From NCBI GenBank assembly GCA_903881265.1, contig CAIRSV010000167.1:1-15764 (forward strand): 15,764 nt of DNA, given 5' to 3'. Shown piece after piece: positions 7,165 to 14,661 of this stretch (positions within the stretch are counted from its first letter, which is position 1; every line of letters starts with the position of its first letter). The DNA comes from an uncultured Bacteroidota bacterium. GTDB taxonomy: Bacteria; Bacteroidota; Bacteroidia; Chitinophagales; Chitinophagaceae. Under the pieces are notes generated by a model. The model ran no database searches. It was not told where the DNA came from and saw nothing but the letters and a program-made list of their open reading frames with translations. The translations under genes were made by a program, and so were the position numbers.

Positions 7165-8013
7165 ATGAAGGTTTCAATTAGCGGTATAGACGGTTTCATC
7201 GGTTCGGCATTGACGAAGGCACTCGCGACGAGTACTGGTTTTGAGCTCATCGACCAACCATTGTTCAAACATTCATTAGACGATGCAACGCGATTGAAAC
7301 AGGACGCTGCTGATTGCGATGTGATTGTACATCTGGCGGCAAAAACATTTGTACCTGATTCCTTTACCAACCCTTACTTGTTTTATAAAAATAATATCGA
7401 TACTACCTTGTCGATATTGGAATTGTGCCGCGTCAGAAATATCAAACTGATTTATCTGAGTTCCTATGTCTATGGCCAACCGCAGTATTTCCCCATCGAT
7501 GAAATGCATCCGGTCGCCGACTTTAATCCTTATGCCCAATCGAAGCTACTTGGGGAGCAACTATGTGTAGGCTATGCGCGCTATTTCAATGTCCATTATA
7601 GCATCGTGCGTCCGTTCAATATTTATGGCAAAAATCAACCCGCTCATTTTCTAGTATCGAAAATTTTAAGCATGGCAACGGAAGGGCATATTCAACTCGA
7701 AGACCCGAGACCCAAGCGCGATTATGTGCACGTAGATGATGTGGCAGATGCAATTATCCGTATCATGCAACACAATGAATTTAATGGAAACGTATTTAAT
7801 GTATGCAGCGGCCAATCGGTGTCTATACAAGAAATCGTGGAGGCTGCCATAACGATGCAATCACATGATGTGAAGGTGACTTATTCAAACGTGCAACGAC
7901 CCAATGAAATCCTCGATACGATAGGCGATAACCAACAGGCGTTCAAGGCATTTCAATGGAAGCCAACCCATAATGTCATTCAGGACATACTTACTAATGA
8001 AATAGACCACTAA
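7165..8013 (+). CDS. Short extended-SDR NDP-sugar reductase or epimerase
   Basis: This SDR of 282 residues has an N-terminal GIDGFIG (7-13), HLAAKT (56-61), LSSYVYGQ (98-105), the catalytic Y123-x3-K127 in NPYAQSK, RPFNIYGKNQ (149-158) and RDYVHVDDVADAI (185-197). It is about 40 residues shorter than typical 4-epimerases. Because it sits 2 nt behind a 4,6-dehydratase and overlaps the next start by 1 nt, the simplest role is to reduce or epimerise the 4-keto-6-deoxy product of its neighbour. That would yield an NDP-QuiNAc- or NDP-FucNAc-type sugar, comparable in logic to the Bacillus dehydratase plus reductase route. This is inference from context: the motifs alone allow a 4-reductase, a 4-epimerase or another NAD(P)-dependent step. 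Confidence 0.8.
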   Translation: MKVSISGIDGFIGSALTKALATSTGFELIDQPLFKHSLDDATRLKQDAADCDVIVHLAAKTFVPDSFTNPYLFYKNNIDTTLSILELCRVRNIKLIYLSSYVYGQPQYFPIDEMHPVADFNPYAQSKLLGEQLCVGYARYFNVHYSIVRPFNIYGKNQPAHFLVSKILSMATEGHIQLEDPRPKRDYVHVDDVADAIIRIMQHNEFNGNVFNVCSGQSVSIQEIVEAAITMQSHDVKVTYSNVQRPNEILDTIGDNQQAFKAFQWKPTHNVIQDILTNEIDH

Positions 8014-9071
8014 TGGAACGATTACAACATATCATCACAAAAGAAACCAAGATCATTGCGGCGTTCAGTCTTATGGATCAATACAAGACCAAGGTTCTTT
8101 TTATCATAGAAAACAATAAGTTTTATGGCCTTATCAGCGCAGGCGATATTCAACGTGCAATTATTAAAAATACCGACCTCAACCTACCGGTCAGCAATAT
8201 TTTACGAAAAGAAAAGTATATCGTTTGTAAAGACACCGACCCTATTGAACACGTCAAAGAACTGATGTTTGAGAAGCGTTTAGAATGCATGCCGGTTGTC
8301 AATAAGAATAAAGAACTGATTAAGGTCTATAGCTGGGATGATTTGTTTAATACCATCAAACGAAAGAAAAGCACTAAATTCAGAAACATTCCGCTCTTTG
8401 TGATGGCGGGCGGTTATGGCTCGAGACTCAAACCTATCACAAACGTCTTACCAAAACCATTGATACCCCTCAACGAGAAACCATTTATTGTAGATATCAT
8501 CGATGGGTTCGGGCATTATGGCATGAAGGATATTTTTATTTCACTCAACTATAAAAAAGAACTGATAGAGTTTGTGTTGAACACCGAACTTTCAAAACAA
8601 TATCAGGTTACCTATATTCACGAAAAGACACCGTTGGGCACAGCAGGAAGTTTATCCTTATTGAAAGAAAAATTCAAGTCTACCTTTATTCTAACAAACT
8701 GTGATATCTTGGTTGATGTAGATTTCAACAGCATTTATGAGTATCATAAAAACAATAAGAATATGGTGACGATGGTGGCATCGTTGAAAAATATCAATAT
8801 TCCTTACGGCACCATTATTACCAAGGATGACGGCGAACTAGTTGAACTCAAAGAGAAGCCCGAAATAGTCTTGAAAATCAATACTGGTGTGTATATACTA
8901 GAGCCTGTGGTGTTTGATTATATTCAAAATAATAAATTCATCCACATCACCACGGTCATCGAAAAGATGAAAGAAGATGGGTATAAAGTTGGTGTCTACA
9001 CCGTGAGTGAAGGCTCGTGGATTGACATCGGAGAATGGCCGAAGTACCTACAAAATTTAAATGACAAATAG
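8013..9071 (+). CDS. CBS-domain sugar-1-phosphate nucleotidyltransferase (PtmE-like)
   Basis: This protein of 352 residues has a CBS-domain pair at about 1-115, recognisable by LISAGDIQRAI (40-50) and ECMPVVNKNKELIKVYSWDDL (roughly 91-111). It is joined to a nucleotidyltransferase domain at about 127-350. The catalytic part carries FVMAGGYGSRLKPIT (129-143), LPKPLIP (146-152), the GTAGSL loop (209-214), metal-binding D231 in TNCDIL, and GSWIDIGEWP (334-343). It should join a sugar-1-phosphate to an NTP, releasing pyrophosphate. The same fusion occurs in Campylobacter PtmE, the GlcN-1-P guanylyltransferase that feeds LegB, which matches the LegB-like gene two positions upstream. CBS pairs usually bind adenosyl nucleotides, so activity may respond to energy state (inference). 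Its ATG overlaps the preceding TAA by one base, and the next gene starts directly after its TAG, indicating translational coupling. Confidence 0.87.
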   Translation: MERLQHIITKETKIIAAFSLMDQYKTKVLFIIENNKFYGLISAGDIQRAIIKNTDLNLPVSNILRKEKYIVCKDTDPIEHVKELMFEKRLECMPVVNKNKELIKVYSWDDLFNTIKRKKSTKFRNIPLFVMAGGYGSRLKPITNVLPKPLIPLNEKPFIVDIIDGFGHYGMKDIFISLNYKKELIEFVLNTELSKQYQVTYIHEKTPLGTAGSLSLLKEKFKSTFILTNCDILVDVDFNSIYEYHKNNKNMVTMVASLKNINIPYGTIITKDDGELVELKEKPEIVLKINTGVYILEPVVFDYIQNNKFIHITTVIEKMKEDGYKVGVYTVSEGSWIDIGEWPKYLQNLNDK

Positions 9072-10244
9072 ATGAGTAAAGGCAAGGTATGTCTGGTGAT
9101 TGTAAATTTGGGAAAAGGAGGTGCCGAAACTGTTCTTGCCGACTTAGCCAAGCAATTGGCAAAAAACCACGAAGTGCATATCTGTGTGTTTGATAATTTA
9201 TTAAAGCAGGATATTGATCCGCGTTGCACGATACATACCCTGCTTACCTTCAAAACACCATCTATTCTTCGTTTGTTATTAATCCCTTTTATTTCGTTTA
9301 AACTATTTCGTTATCTAAAGGCTCATCAGATTACCAATATCATTTCGTTTCTCGAACGAGGCAACTATGCCAGTTGTTTCCTTACATTTTTTACAAACCG
9401 TTTTAATCACATAGTGACTGTCAACACAGCCTTAAGTCAGTGGTACAAGAAAGGGACGCTGGCTGGCACTGTCGGCAGAACGCTCGTCAAATTATTTTAT
9501 CGAAAAGCCGATTCAGTCGTCTGTTGCTCTAAATATATTGCGGCAGAGATGAAGAATCTATTCGGCGTTGACAGCCAAAAAATCACAACCATCTATAATG
9601 GTATCGACTTAGACAAAATCGAAAAACACCAAGAAGGAAATACCGACATCGACAACGATGTGTATACATTCATCCATGTCGGTTCATTTTATGAAGGAAA
9701 AAATCATCTGCTCTTATTGGATGGATTCAGTCAATTTTTAGCAACATCACGAAAAGCAACTCTTATCCTCATAGGAAGAGGCTATATGCGCGACAAAATT
9801 CTAGCACGAATCAGCGAAGACAACTTGTTACGCTCGCATGTGATCGCACCTGAGAATGTCGAGAATCAATATGCGTATATGTATCAAGCAGATTGCTTTG
9901 TATTAAGTTCTGATTTTGAAGGGCTGCCAACTGTTATCATGGAGGCTTTTGCTTGCGGTTTGAACGTCATTAGTACCGATTGTATCAGTGGCCCTCGCGA
10001 ATTACTGACGCAACCATTGGAGATACAAAAAAAATTGAGTGCCGAAATAGAAATTGGAACCTATGGCATTTTATATCCTGTGAACAATGCCGCCTTACTT
10101 TGTCAATCACTTTGTGTGATGTTTGACGATCAGGTGTTAGCAAAAAAACAACAGCAACACATCCATGAAATAAAAGGCGGTTTTGACATCAATCTTATGG
10201 CAGGCTCCTATGCAAGCTTACTTAAATTTGACACATCAGATTAA
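9072..10244 (+). CDS. Family 4 glycosyltransferase (GT-B fold), last gene of the cassette
   Basis: This retaining glycosyltransferase of 390 residues has the GT4 N-terminal loop NLGKGGAETVL (12-22), a hydrophobic stretch near 65-80 that may lie on the membrane surface, IYNGIDL (174-180), HVGSFYEGKNH (202-212), IGRG (234-237) and the EX7E motif with E283 and E291 in DFEGLPTVIMEAFACG. CISGPREL (304-311) follows it, a pattern common in GT4 enzymes using GalNAc- or GlcNAc-type donors. It starts on the base after the stop of the nucleotidyltransferase gene. The arrangement suggests it transfers the sugar made by the three preceding enzymes (inference from neighbourhood). Its TAA overlaps tail-to-tail with the stop of the convergent glycosyltransferase gene, leaving no room for an intergenic terminator. 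Confidence 0.9.
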   Translation: MSKGKVCLVIVNLGKGGAETVLADLAKQLAKNHEVHICVFDNLLKQDIDPRCTIHTLLTFKTPSILRLLLIPFISFKLFRYLKAHQITNIISFLERGNYASCFLTFFTNRFNHIVTVNTALSQWYKKGTLAGTVGRTLVKLFYRKADSVVCCSKYIAAEMKNLFGVDSQKITTIYNGIDLDKIEKHQEGNTDIDNDVYTFIHVGSFYEGKNHLLLLDGFSQFLATSRKATLILIGRGYMRDKILARISEDNLLRSHVIAPENVENQYAYMYQADCFVLSSDFEGLPTVIMEAFACGLNVISTDCISGPRELLTQPLEIQKKLSAEIEIGTYGILYPVNNAALLCQSLCVMFDDQVLAKKQQQHIHEIKGGFDINLMAGSYASLLKFDTSD

Positions 10245-11551
10245 CCCTTATTATTGTTGTTCGAACACGCGTCTAGATATTGTATGAGCAAGTCAGCTTG
10301 CCCTTCTCTCGAATATTTTCTGATAGCTCTTTCATTGAAATGATCCATATTCGAAGTGCCTTGTTTATACCTAGTATATAAGACGTCAAGATGTTCGTTG
10401 AATTCTTTCATATTGTGACAAATAATTCCTTGACCGGTTTCGCGCAATGTATTTTCAACGATATCGCCATCAGATGGATACACGATAACATTCTTTCGCA
10501 GCGCAATATATTCATACAGTTTGCTGCCAGGAATCCCTTTTAAGTTATTGTGCGAACAAATCAATAGCAGATGCGATTGACCTTGTATCCGAATGGCTTC
10601 TTGTTTCTCTACCCGTTCGGTAAACTTGAAATATCCCTCATAGCCTTTGATGGATTGTGCTATCCTTTGCATGATACCGTGTTCATTTTTTATTCCAACA
10701 AAATAAACTTGTATTTGACATTCCTTTTTCGAATCAATAAATGAGGTAATGCCATCAAGAAATAATTCAATGGGCTGTGTTGGATAGATTGATCCGACAT
10801 ATGTGATAGTAAATAGGTCGAATGGTTCTGGTGTAGCGACATAATTTTCGGGCATATAACCATTGGTAAGTACCTCCCCGGGTTTGCCAATAAAACGACT
10901 TATTTTTTCTACATAATGTCCGGATACAGAAATAAAACTCGTACAAGTTGAAAGCCATCTTTTTTCATAATACCCATTGAATACATTCAACAGTTTTTTA
11001 AACGCCGATGAATGATAGACTTCACTAGTGCTCCAGTCGTCTCTGTAATCGGCAATCCATTTGAGCGGTTTAAACTTGTACAAATGAAAGGCAATTCCAA
11101 AAAGTTCATACGGGGATGCCGAAACGACCATCTTGTCGATATCCTGTTCTTGTTTAAGTAGCGAACGCGTGTAATAATAAAACGATGAAAAGGCCGAACG
11201 TTTGACAACGATCAGATTCGTGAGATTAGAACTAAACGCAAGAATAAGATACAGGAAATAATATTTTGTGCCGTCTAGTTTAATAAAGGCCTTGTCTTTC
11301 AAGCTACTTGTATAAGGCAGGTAATGCACTTCGTAATCGTCGTGTTTTTCGATACGCACCTTATCTCCAGATGATTGAAAAGCGGCGGTTGTGGAATTCG
11401 TAACGGGTAAGTCCCAGTTGCGGGTGATGATGATTGGATAGTAATCCCCTTTTTTTAAATACCGAGCCCAAGAAAATATGCGTTCAGACGGCGTCAGATT
11501 GCAGGGCGGAAAATAATAGGATAAGATAAGTACCTTTTCTTTTTTAGCCAT
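10241..11551 (-). CDS. GT4-like glycosyltransferase (GT-B fold)
   Basis: This glycosyltransferase-like protein of 436 residues has an N-terminal domain opening with LILSYYFPPCNLTPSERIF (8-26), a pattern of GT-B enzymes that act on lipid-linked acceptors. VVSASPYELFG (142-152) and IADYRDDW (166-173) correspond to the ADxRDxW feature of this subgroup. The donor domain begins at ITYVGSIYP (249-257), and GIPGSKLYEYIALRKNVI (339-356) is the equivalent of the C-terminal donor-binding loop; the classical EX7E spacing is less clear than in the other two GTs here. It is the last gene of a three-gene minus-strand unit. Its ATG lies inside the end of the second asnB gene (8-nt overlap), and its stop overlaps the convergent cassette. 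It ends in an Asn-rich tail (SNNNNKG). Substrate unknown. Confidence 0.82.
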   Translation of the reverse strand: MAKKEKVLILSYYFPPCNLTPSERIFSWARYLKKGDYYPIIITRNWDLPVTNSTTAAFQSSGDKVRIEKHDDYEVHYLPYTSSLKDKAFIKLDGTKYYFLYLILAFSSNLTNLIVVKRSAFSSFYYYTRSLLKQEQDIDKMVVSASPYELFGIAFHLYKFKPLKWIADYRDDWSTSEVYHSSAFKKLLNVFNGYYEKRWLSTCTSFISVSGHYVEKISRFIGKPGEVLTNGYMPENYVATPEPFDLFTITYVGSIYPTQPIELFLDGITSFIDSKKECQIQVYFVGIKNEHGIMQRIAQSIKGYEGYFKFTERVEKQEAIRIQGQSHLLLICSHNNLKGIPGSKLYEYIALRKNVIVYPSDGDIVENTLRETGQGIICHNMKEFNEHLDVLYTRYKQGTSNMDHFNERAIRKYSREGQADLLIQYLDACSNNNNKG

Positions 11552-13430
11552 TGGTTGGGGGCATACTTTTATTGAATAGATTTTCCGTCATCAGTAATTT
11601 CCAATTCTTATCGTCGCCTTGCGCAATTTCATTCCGTCTCGACATCTTACTCGAAATGATGCCTGCCGAAATTAATTGATGCTTGCTACCGATAATCTTC
11701 TCATTGATATTTTTATTTTCCATCCAACTTTTCTGTGGCGGTTCATACCCAATTTTATCTTTTCGCCAGGCAATTTCCGTAGGCAATAAATGGTCAAACG
11801 TGCTACGCATGATCCATTTTGTCCAGCCTTCTTTTATTTTAAAATTAGACGGAAGCGTGAATAGAAAATCAACCAACTCATGCGAAAGAAACGGCAGACG
11901 TACTTCGCGGCTATGCGCCATACTGTTGCGGTCGGCATAGCGAAGAAGTTCCTGCAGCCCTTTGCAATATGTGCTGTGATAGAGACTTTCGTTTAATGAT
12001 TCAAAATGATAGGTAGTTGAAAAACTTTGTTTGAAATACGCATTAAAAAAGTCGTCGTTCAAGAAAGGCGATGTAATGTGTTGATACTTTTCAAATGTCT
12101 TTCTAAGAAATGCTGTATCGATGGGGATATTATTTTTTATTCTGTTTTTCCATCCACTAATCACCGACGGATTGATATCACTTCTGCCATGCATATCATG
12201 ATACGCTTGCATCTCTTTTTTATAGAAGGCCGAATGCTGCCGTTTCAATTCGTTAAAATAATGTGGGTAGTACGAGTGGTATCCTGCCAATATCTCATCC
12301 GCTCCTTGTCCATCTAATAAAACGGTCACATTATTTTCTTTAGCCATCTGCATCACCCTGTATTGCACATATATACTAGCACTTCCAAAAGGTTCTTCCT
12401 GATGATAGGCGAGTGTGTCAATATCCCTAATCATCTCATCGTCAGAAGGCGTCACGAAATGTGCTTCTGCATTAATTTTCGAGAGTACATAATCCATATA
12501 CTGTCGCTCATCTTTCTTGAAGCCAGGAAAGACGGCACTGAATGTTTTCTGTTGCTGATTTGTGCCTTTGATTAATTCATCAATGACACATACCACTAGG
12601 CTGCTATCGAGTCCGCCGCTGAGGCTACTTCCAACAGGCACATCGCTTCGAAGCCTTCGCTTTACAGAGGTATAAAAAAGTTCCGAGAATGTTTCGTTGG
12701 CTTCTTTTTCGCTCATTGATGCGTTGCGTTGTTTCCAATCAATATCATAATATTTCTCAATATTGATTTCAAACGTATCTAATTTCAATTGTAGGAAATG
12801 AGCATGCTGAAGTCGGGTGCAATTTGTATAGAATGTCTCACTCAGGTCGGTTGGATTATCGAGAAAGCCGTACGATAAATAATTGAACAGCATTTTATTA
12901 TTCACTTCTTTTGGGAGACCCGCTGCCCACAGGCATTTCATTTCGCTACCGAATAAAAAGTGTTTCCCTTTTTCATAACTATAGAAAAAAGGTTTTTCGC
13001 CGAAGCGATCACGTGCGCAAAAGATGCTATTTTCTTGCGCGTCATAAAGCACAAACGAAAACATGCCATCGAGGTATTTCAGACAGTCTTCCTTATGACG
13101 ATCATACAAGGCCATAAGTACCTCTGTGTCGCTTTGTGTCTTAAAACTGTACCCTTGTTTCAATAATATTTCACGCAGTTCGATATAATTGTAGATTTCG
13201 CCATTGAACACAATTGAATATCGTCCTAGGTAATGCATGGGCTGATCGGCTTCATGACTTAGGTCTATAATCGACAGCCGTCTGTGGCCTAAACCTACCT
13301 GTCCATTAGCAGCAATCCAATGGCCTTCTCCGTCAGGACCACGATGACTGATTGAATCGGTCATCCTCTTTAGCGACTGAATCGTAATTTGCGCACTATC
13401 TTTTGAAATGATCCCGGCTATGCCACACAT
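11544..13430 (-). CDS. asnB: Asparagine synthase-type glutamine amidotransferase (copy 2)
   Basis: This second class II amidotransferase of 628 residues is a diverged paralogue of the copy at 4025-5929. Cys2, SHRGPDG (28-34), GHRRLSIIDLS (48-58), FNGEIYNY (75-82) and SDTE (100-103) show a complete glutaminase domain. The PP-loop SGGLDSS is at 271-277, with EEPFGSASIY (345-354) and DGQGADEILAGYH (373-385) in the synthetase domain, and a later YADRNSMAHSREVRLPFLSHE. Copy 1 has SADAGDE where this one has DGQGADE, and their glutaminase halves look more alike than their synthetase halves, consistent with different amide acceptors. It sits between a 2-epimerase and a GT, and overlaps the GT by 8 nt, so amidation of a sugar carboxylate within the repeat unit is plausible; ordinary asparagine synthesis cannot be excluded. 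Confidence 0.9.
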   Translation of the reverse strand: MCGIAGIISKDSAQITIQSLKRMTDSISHRGPDGEGHWIAANGQVGLGHRRLSIIDLSHEADQPMHYLGRYSIVFNGEIYNYIELREILLKQGYSFKTQSDTEVLMALYDRHKEDCLKYLDGMFSFVLYDAQENSIFCARDRFGEKPFFYSYEKGKHFLFGSEMKCLWAAGLPKEVNNKMLFNYLSYGFLDNPTDLSETFYTNCTRLQHAHFLQLKLDTFEINIEKYYDIDWKQRNASMSEKEANETFSELFYTSVKRRLRSDVPVGSSLSGGLDSSLVVCVIDELIKGTNQQQKTFSAVFPGFKKDERQYMDYVLSKINAEAHFVTPSDDEMIRDIDTLAYHQEEPFGSASIYVQYRVMQMAKENNVTVLLDGQGADEILAGYHSYYPHYFNELKRQHSAFYKKEMQAYHDMHGRSDINPSVISGWKNRIKNNIPIDTAFLRKTFEKYQHITSPFLNDDFFNAYFKQSFSTTYHFESLNESLYHSTYCKGLQELLRYADRNSMAHSREVRLPFLSHELVDFLFTLPSNFKIKEGWTKWIMRSTFDHLLPTEIAWRKDKIGYEPPQKSWMENKNINEKIIGSKHQLISAGIISSKMSRRNEIAQGDDKNWKLLMTENLFNKSMPPTNG

Positions 13431-13456
13431 AGATATACTCTGCTGATTAGAATGGC

Positions 13457-13464
13457 CAAAGGTA
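13457..13464 (-). promoter_or_regulatory. -7-like element between the 2-epimerase and asnB copy 2
   Basis: TACCTTTG on the minus strand is an exact TAnnTTTG in the 51-nt gap, ending 26 nt before the ATG at 13430. No -33 is obvious. It may give asnB and the GT extra transcription independent of the 2-epimerase gene. Confidence 0.4.
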
Positions 13465-13481
13465 ATACGGCCACTGTGGTT

Positions 13482-14525
13482 TTAAATATGTTTTTTAATA
13501 ATGTCCGTGATTTCTGCAGCGGCCATTCCATCACCATAAATAGGACCGAGATAATCGCCCGGATGCTGATGAATAGCCGTTTTTATCTGTGTCAAATCGT
13601 CAAACACCAGCGTATTCCAACCGTTTTGTAAGGTTTCTGTCCATTCGGTCTCACTTCGTAACGTGATACATTTTTTGCCGAGAATATACGCCTCCTTTTG
13701 AATGCCTCCACTATCTGTGATAACGCACTCGCTAAATTTTTGATAGGAAATACTTTCGACATAGCCCGTAGGCGGAACAAATGAAATATTACTGAACGCA
13801 TTAAGATCAATACCGTATTGCGACAGACGAGCTACCGTGCGTGGATGAATCGAAAAAATGACTTTTTTATCCAGCGTATTCAACGATTGGAGAATATCAA
13901 TGAGTCGATTATTCTCGTCGGTATTATACGGACGATGGATTGTTACGAAATAATAAGGGTACTCGGCAGGCCTTTTAGTTTTTGGTTCCATCAGTTTAAC
14001 CATATCACACATTACATCACCACACCTAAAGATACGTTGATGCGTGATTCCCTCTTTTTGGAGGTTTTCAATAGACTGGTCGGTAGGGCAAAAAAGCAGG
14101 TAGGCAAATTCATCTGCCACGATACGATTTATTTCTTCAGGCATATTGCGATTGAAACTGCGCAGGCCTGCTTCGATATGTATTTGTGGAATATGCATCT
14201 TAGCCGCCACCAATGCGCCTGCTAATGTAGAGTTTGTATCGCCGTATACGAGCAAGGCATCAGGGAGTTCCTTGTTGCAAACGGCTTCAATTTCCTTCAT
14301 CATCATACCTGTTTGTTCACCTTGCGGTTTACTTCCTCCCATATCAAATAAGTAATCGGGGGCGGGCATATTGAGTTCGTTAAAGAATACAGCACTCATA
14401 TTCTCGTCATAATGTTGGCCGGTATGTATAGTCAATGCCGAAAACTGCTTTTGCAATTCGAGTTGCATAGGCGCATGTTTAATAAACTGAGGGCGGGCTC
14501 CAACGATAGATAGTATTTTTTTCAT
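13482..14525 (-). CDS. wecB: Non-hydrolysing UDP-GlcNAc 2-epimerase (WecB/WbpI family)
   Basis: This enzyme of 347 residues should convert UDP-GlcNAc (or a close derivative) to the manno epimer by elimination and re-addition of UDP. It starts with IVGARPQFIKHAP (7-19), the non-hydrolysing type and not the NeuC/LegG type. Catalytic-site counterparts of E. coli WecB are visible: D96 in VYGDTNST, E118 in HIEAGLRSFNRNMPEE, E131, and H197 in TIHRP. TDSGGIQKEA (270-279) binds the nucleotide. Two departures from classical WecB are HRPYNTDE in place of HRREN and SETEWTE (291-297) in place of a TERPE-like stretch; the latter resembles WbpI-type and archaeal enzymes, so a 2,3-diacetamido uronate substrate is possible. 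It is the first gene of the minus-strand unit, divergent from atpB. The symbol is given at family level. Confidence 0.87.
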   Translation of the reverse strand: MKKILSIVGARPQFIKHAPMQLELQKQFSALTIHTGQHYDENMSAVFFNELNMPAPDYLFDMGGSKPQGEQTGMMMKEIEAVCNKELPDALLVYGDTNSTLAGALVAAKMHIPQIHIEAGLRSFNRNMPEEINRIVADEFAYLLFCPTDQSIENLQKEGITHQRIFRCGDVMCDMVKLMEPKTKRPAEYPYYFVTIHRPYNTDENNRLIDILQSLNTLDKKVIFSIHPRTVARLSQYGIDLNAFSNISFVPPTGYVESISYQKFSECVITDSGGIQKEAYILGKKCITLRSETEWTETLQNGWNTLVFDDLTQIKTAIHQHPGDYLGPIYGDGMAAAEITDIIKKHI

Positions 14526-14589
14526 ATATTCATAGCGCTCGTGGTATCAATTGACAGAATCCCGAAGGAGCGTAAATAACATTTTTTTG

Positions 14590-14597
14590 CAAAGATA
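14590..14597 (-). promoter_or_regulatory. -7 promoter element of the 2-epimerase/asnB/GT unit
   Basis: TATCTTTG on the minus strand is an exact TAnnTTTG, ending 64 nt before the ATG at 14525. This gives the longest predicted leader in the window (about 60 nt). A tiny stem with a TTCG loop lies in the leader but is too short to call a regulatory structure. Confidence 0.45.
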
Positions 14598-14632
14598 TTC
14601 TTTTCATTCTTTTTTCTATCATCTGAAACTAT

Positions 14633-14640
14633 TACCTTCG
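14633..14640 (+). promoter_or_regulatory. -7-like promoter element of atpB
   Basis: TACCTTCG has one mismatch to TAnnTTTG and ends 21 nt before the ATG at 14662. A TTTT at 14610-14613 with a 19-nt spacer is a weak -33. It shares the 136-nt divergent gap (14526-14661) with the 2-epimerase promoter. Confidence 0.4.
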
Positions 14641-14661
14641 CACCCGAATTCAAGAAACAGC

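Noticed and set aside
6170..9071. Complete legionaminic or other nonulosonic acid pathway
   Set aside because: No aminotransferase, sialic-acid-type synthase, hydrolysing 2-epimerase or CMP-transferase gene is present in the window.
13465..13481. Short CCAC-A-GTGG repeat after the 2-epimerase stop as an intrinsic terminator
   Set aside because: The four-pair stem with a 1-nt loop is not foldable as a terminator and lacks a following T-run.
14555..14575. Hairpin with TTCG loop in the 2-epimerase leader as terminator or riboswitch
   Set aside because: Only three base pairs close the loop and no T-run follows on either strand.
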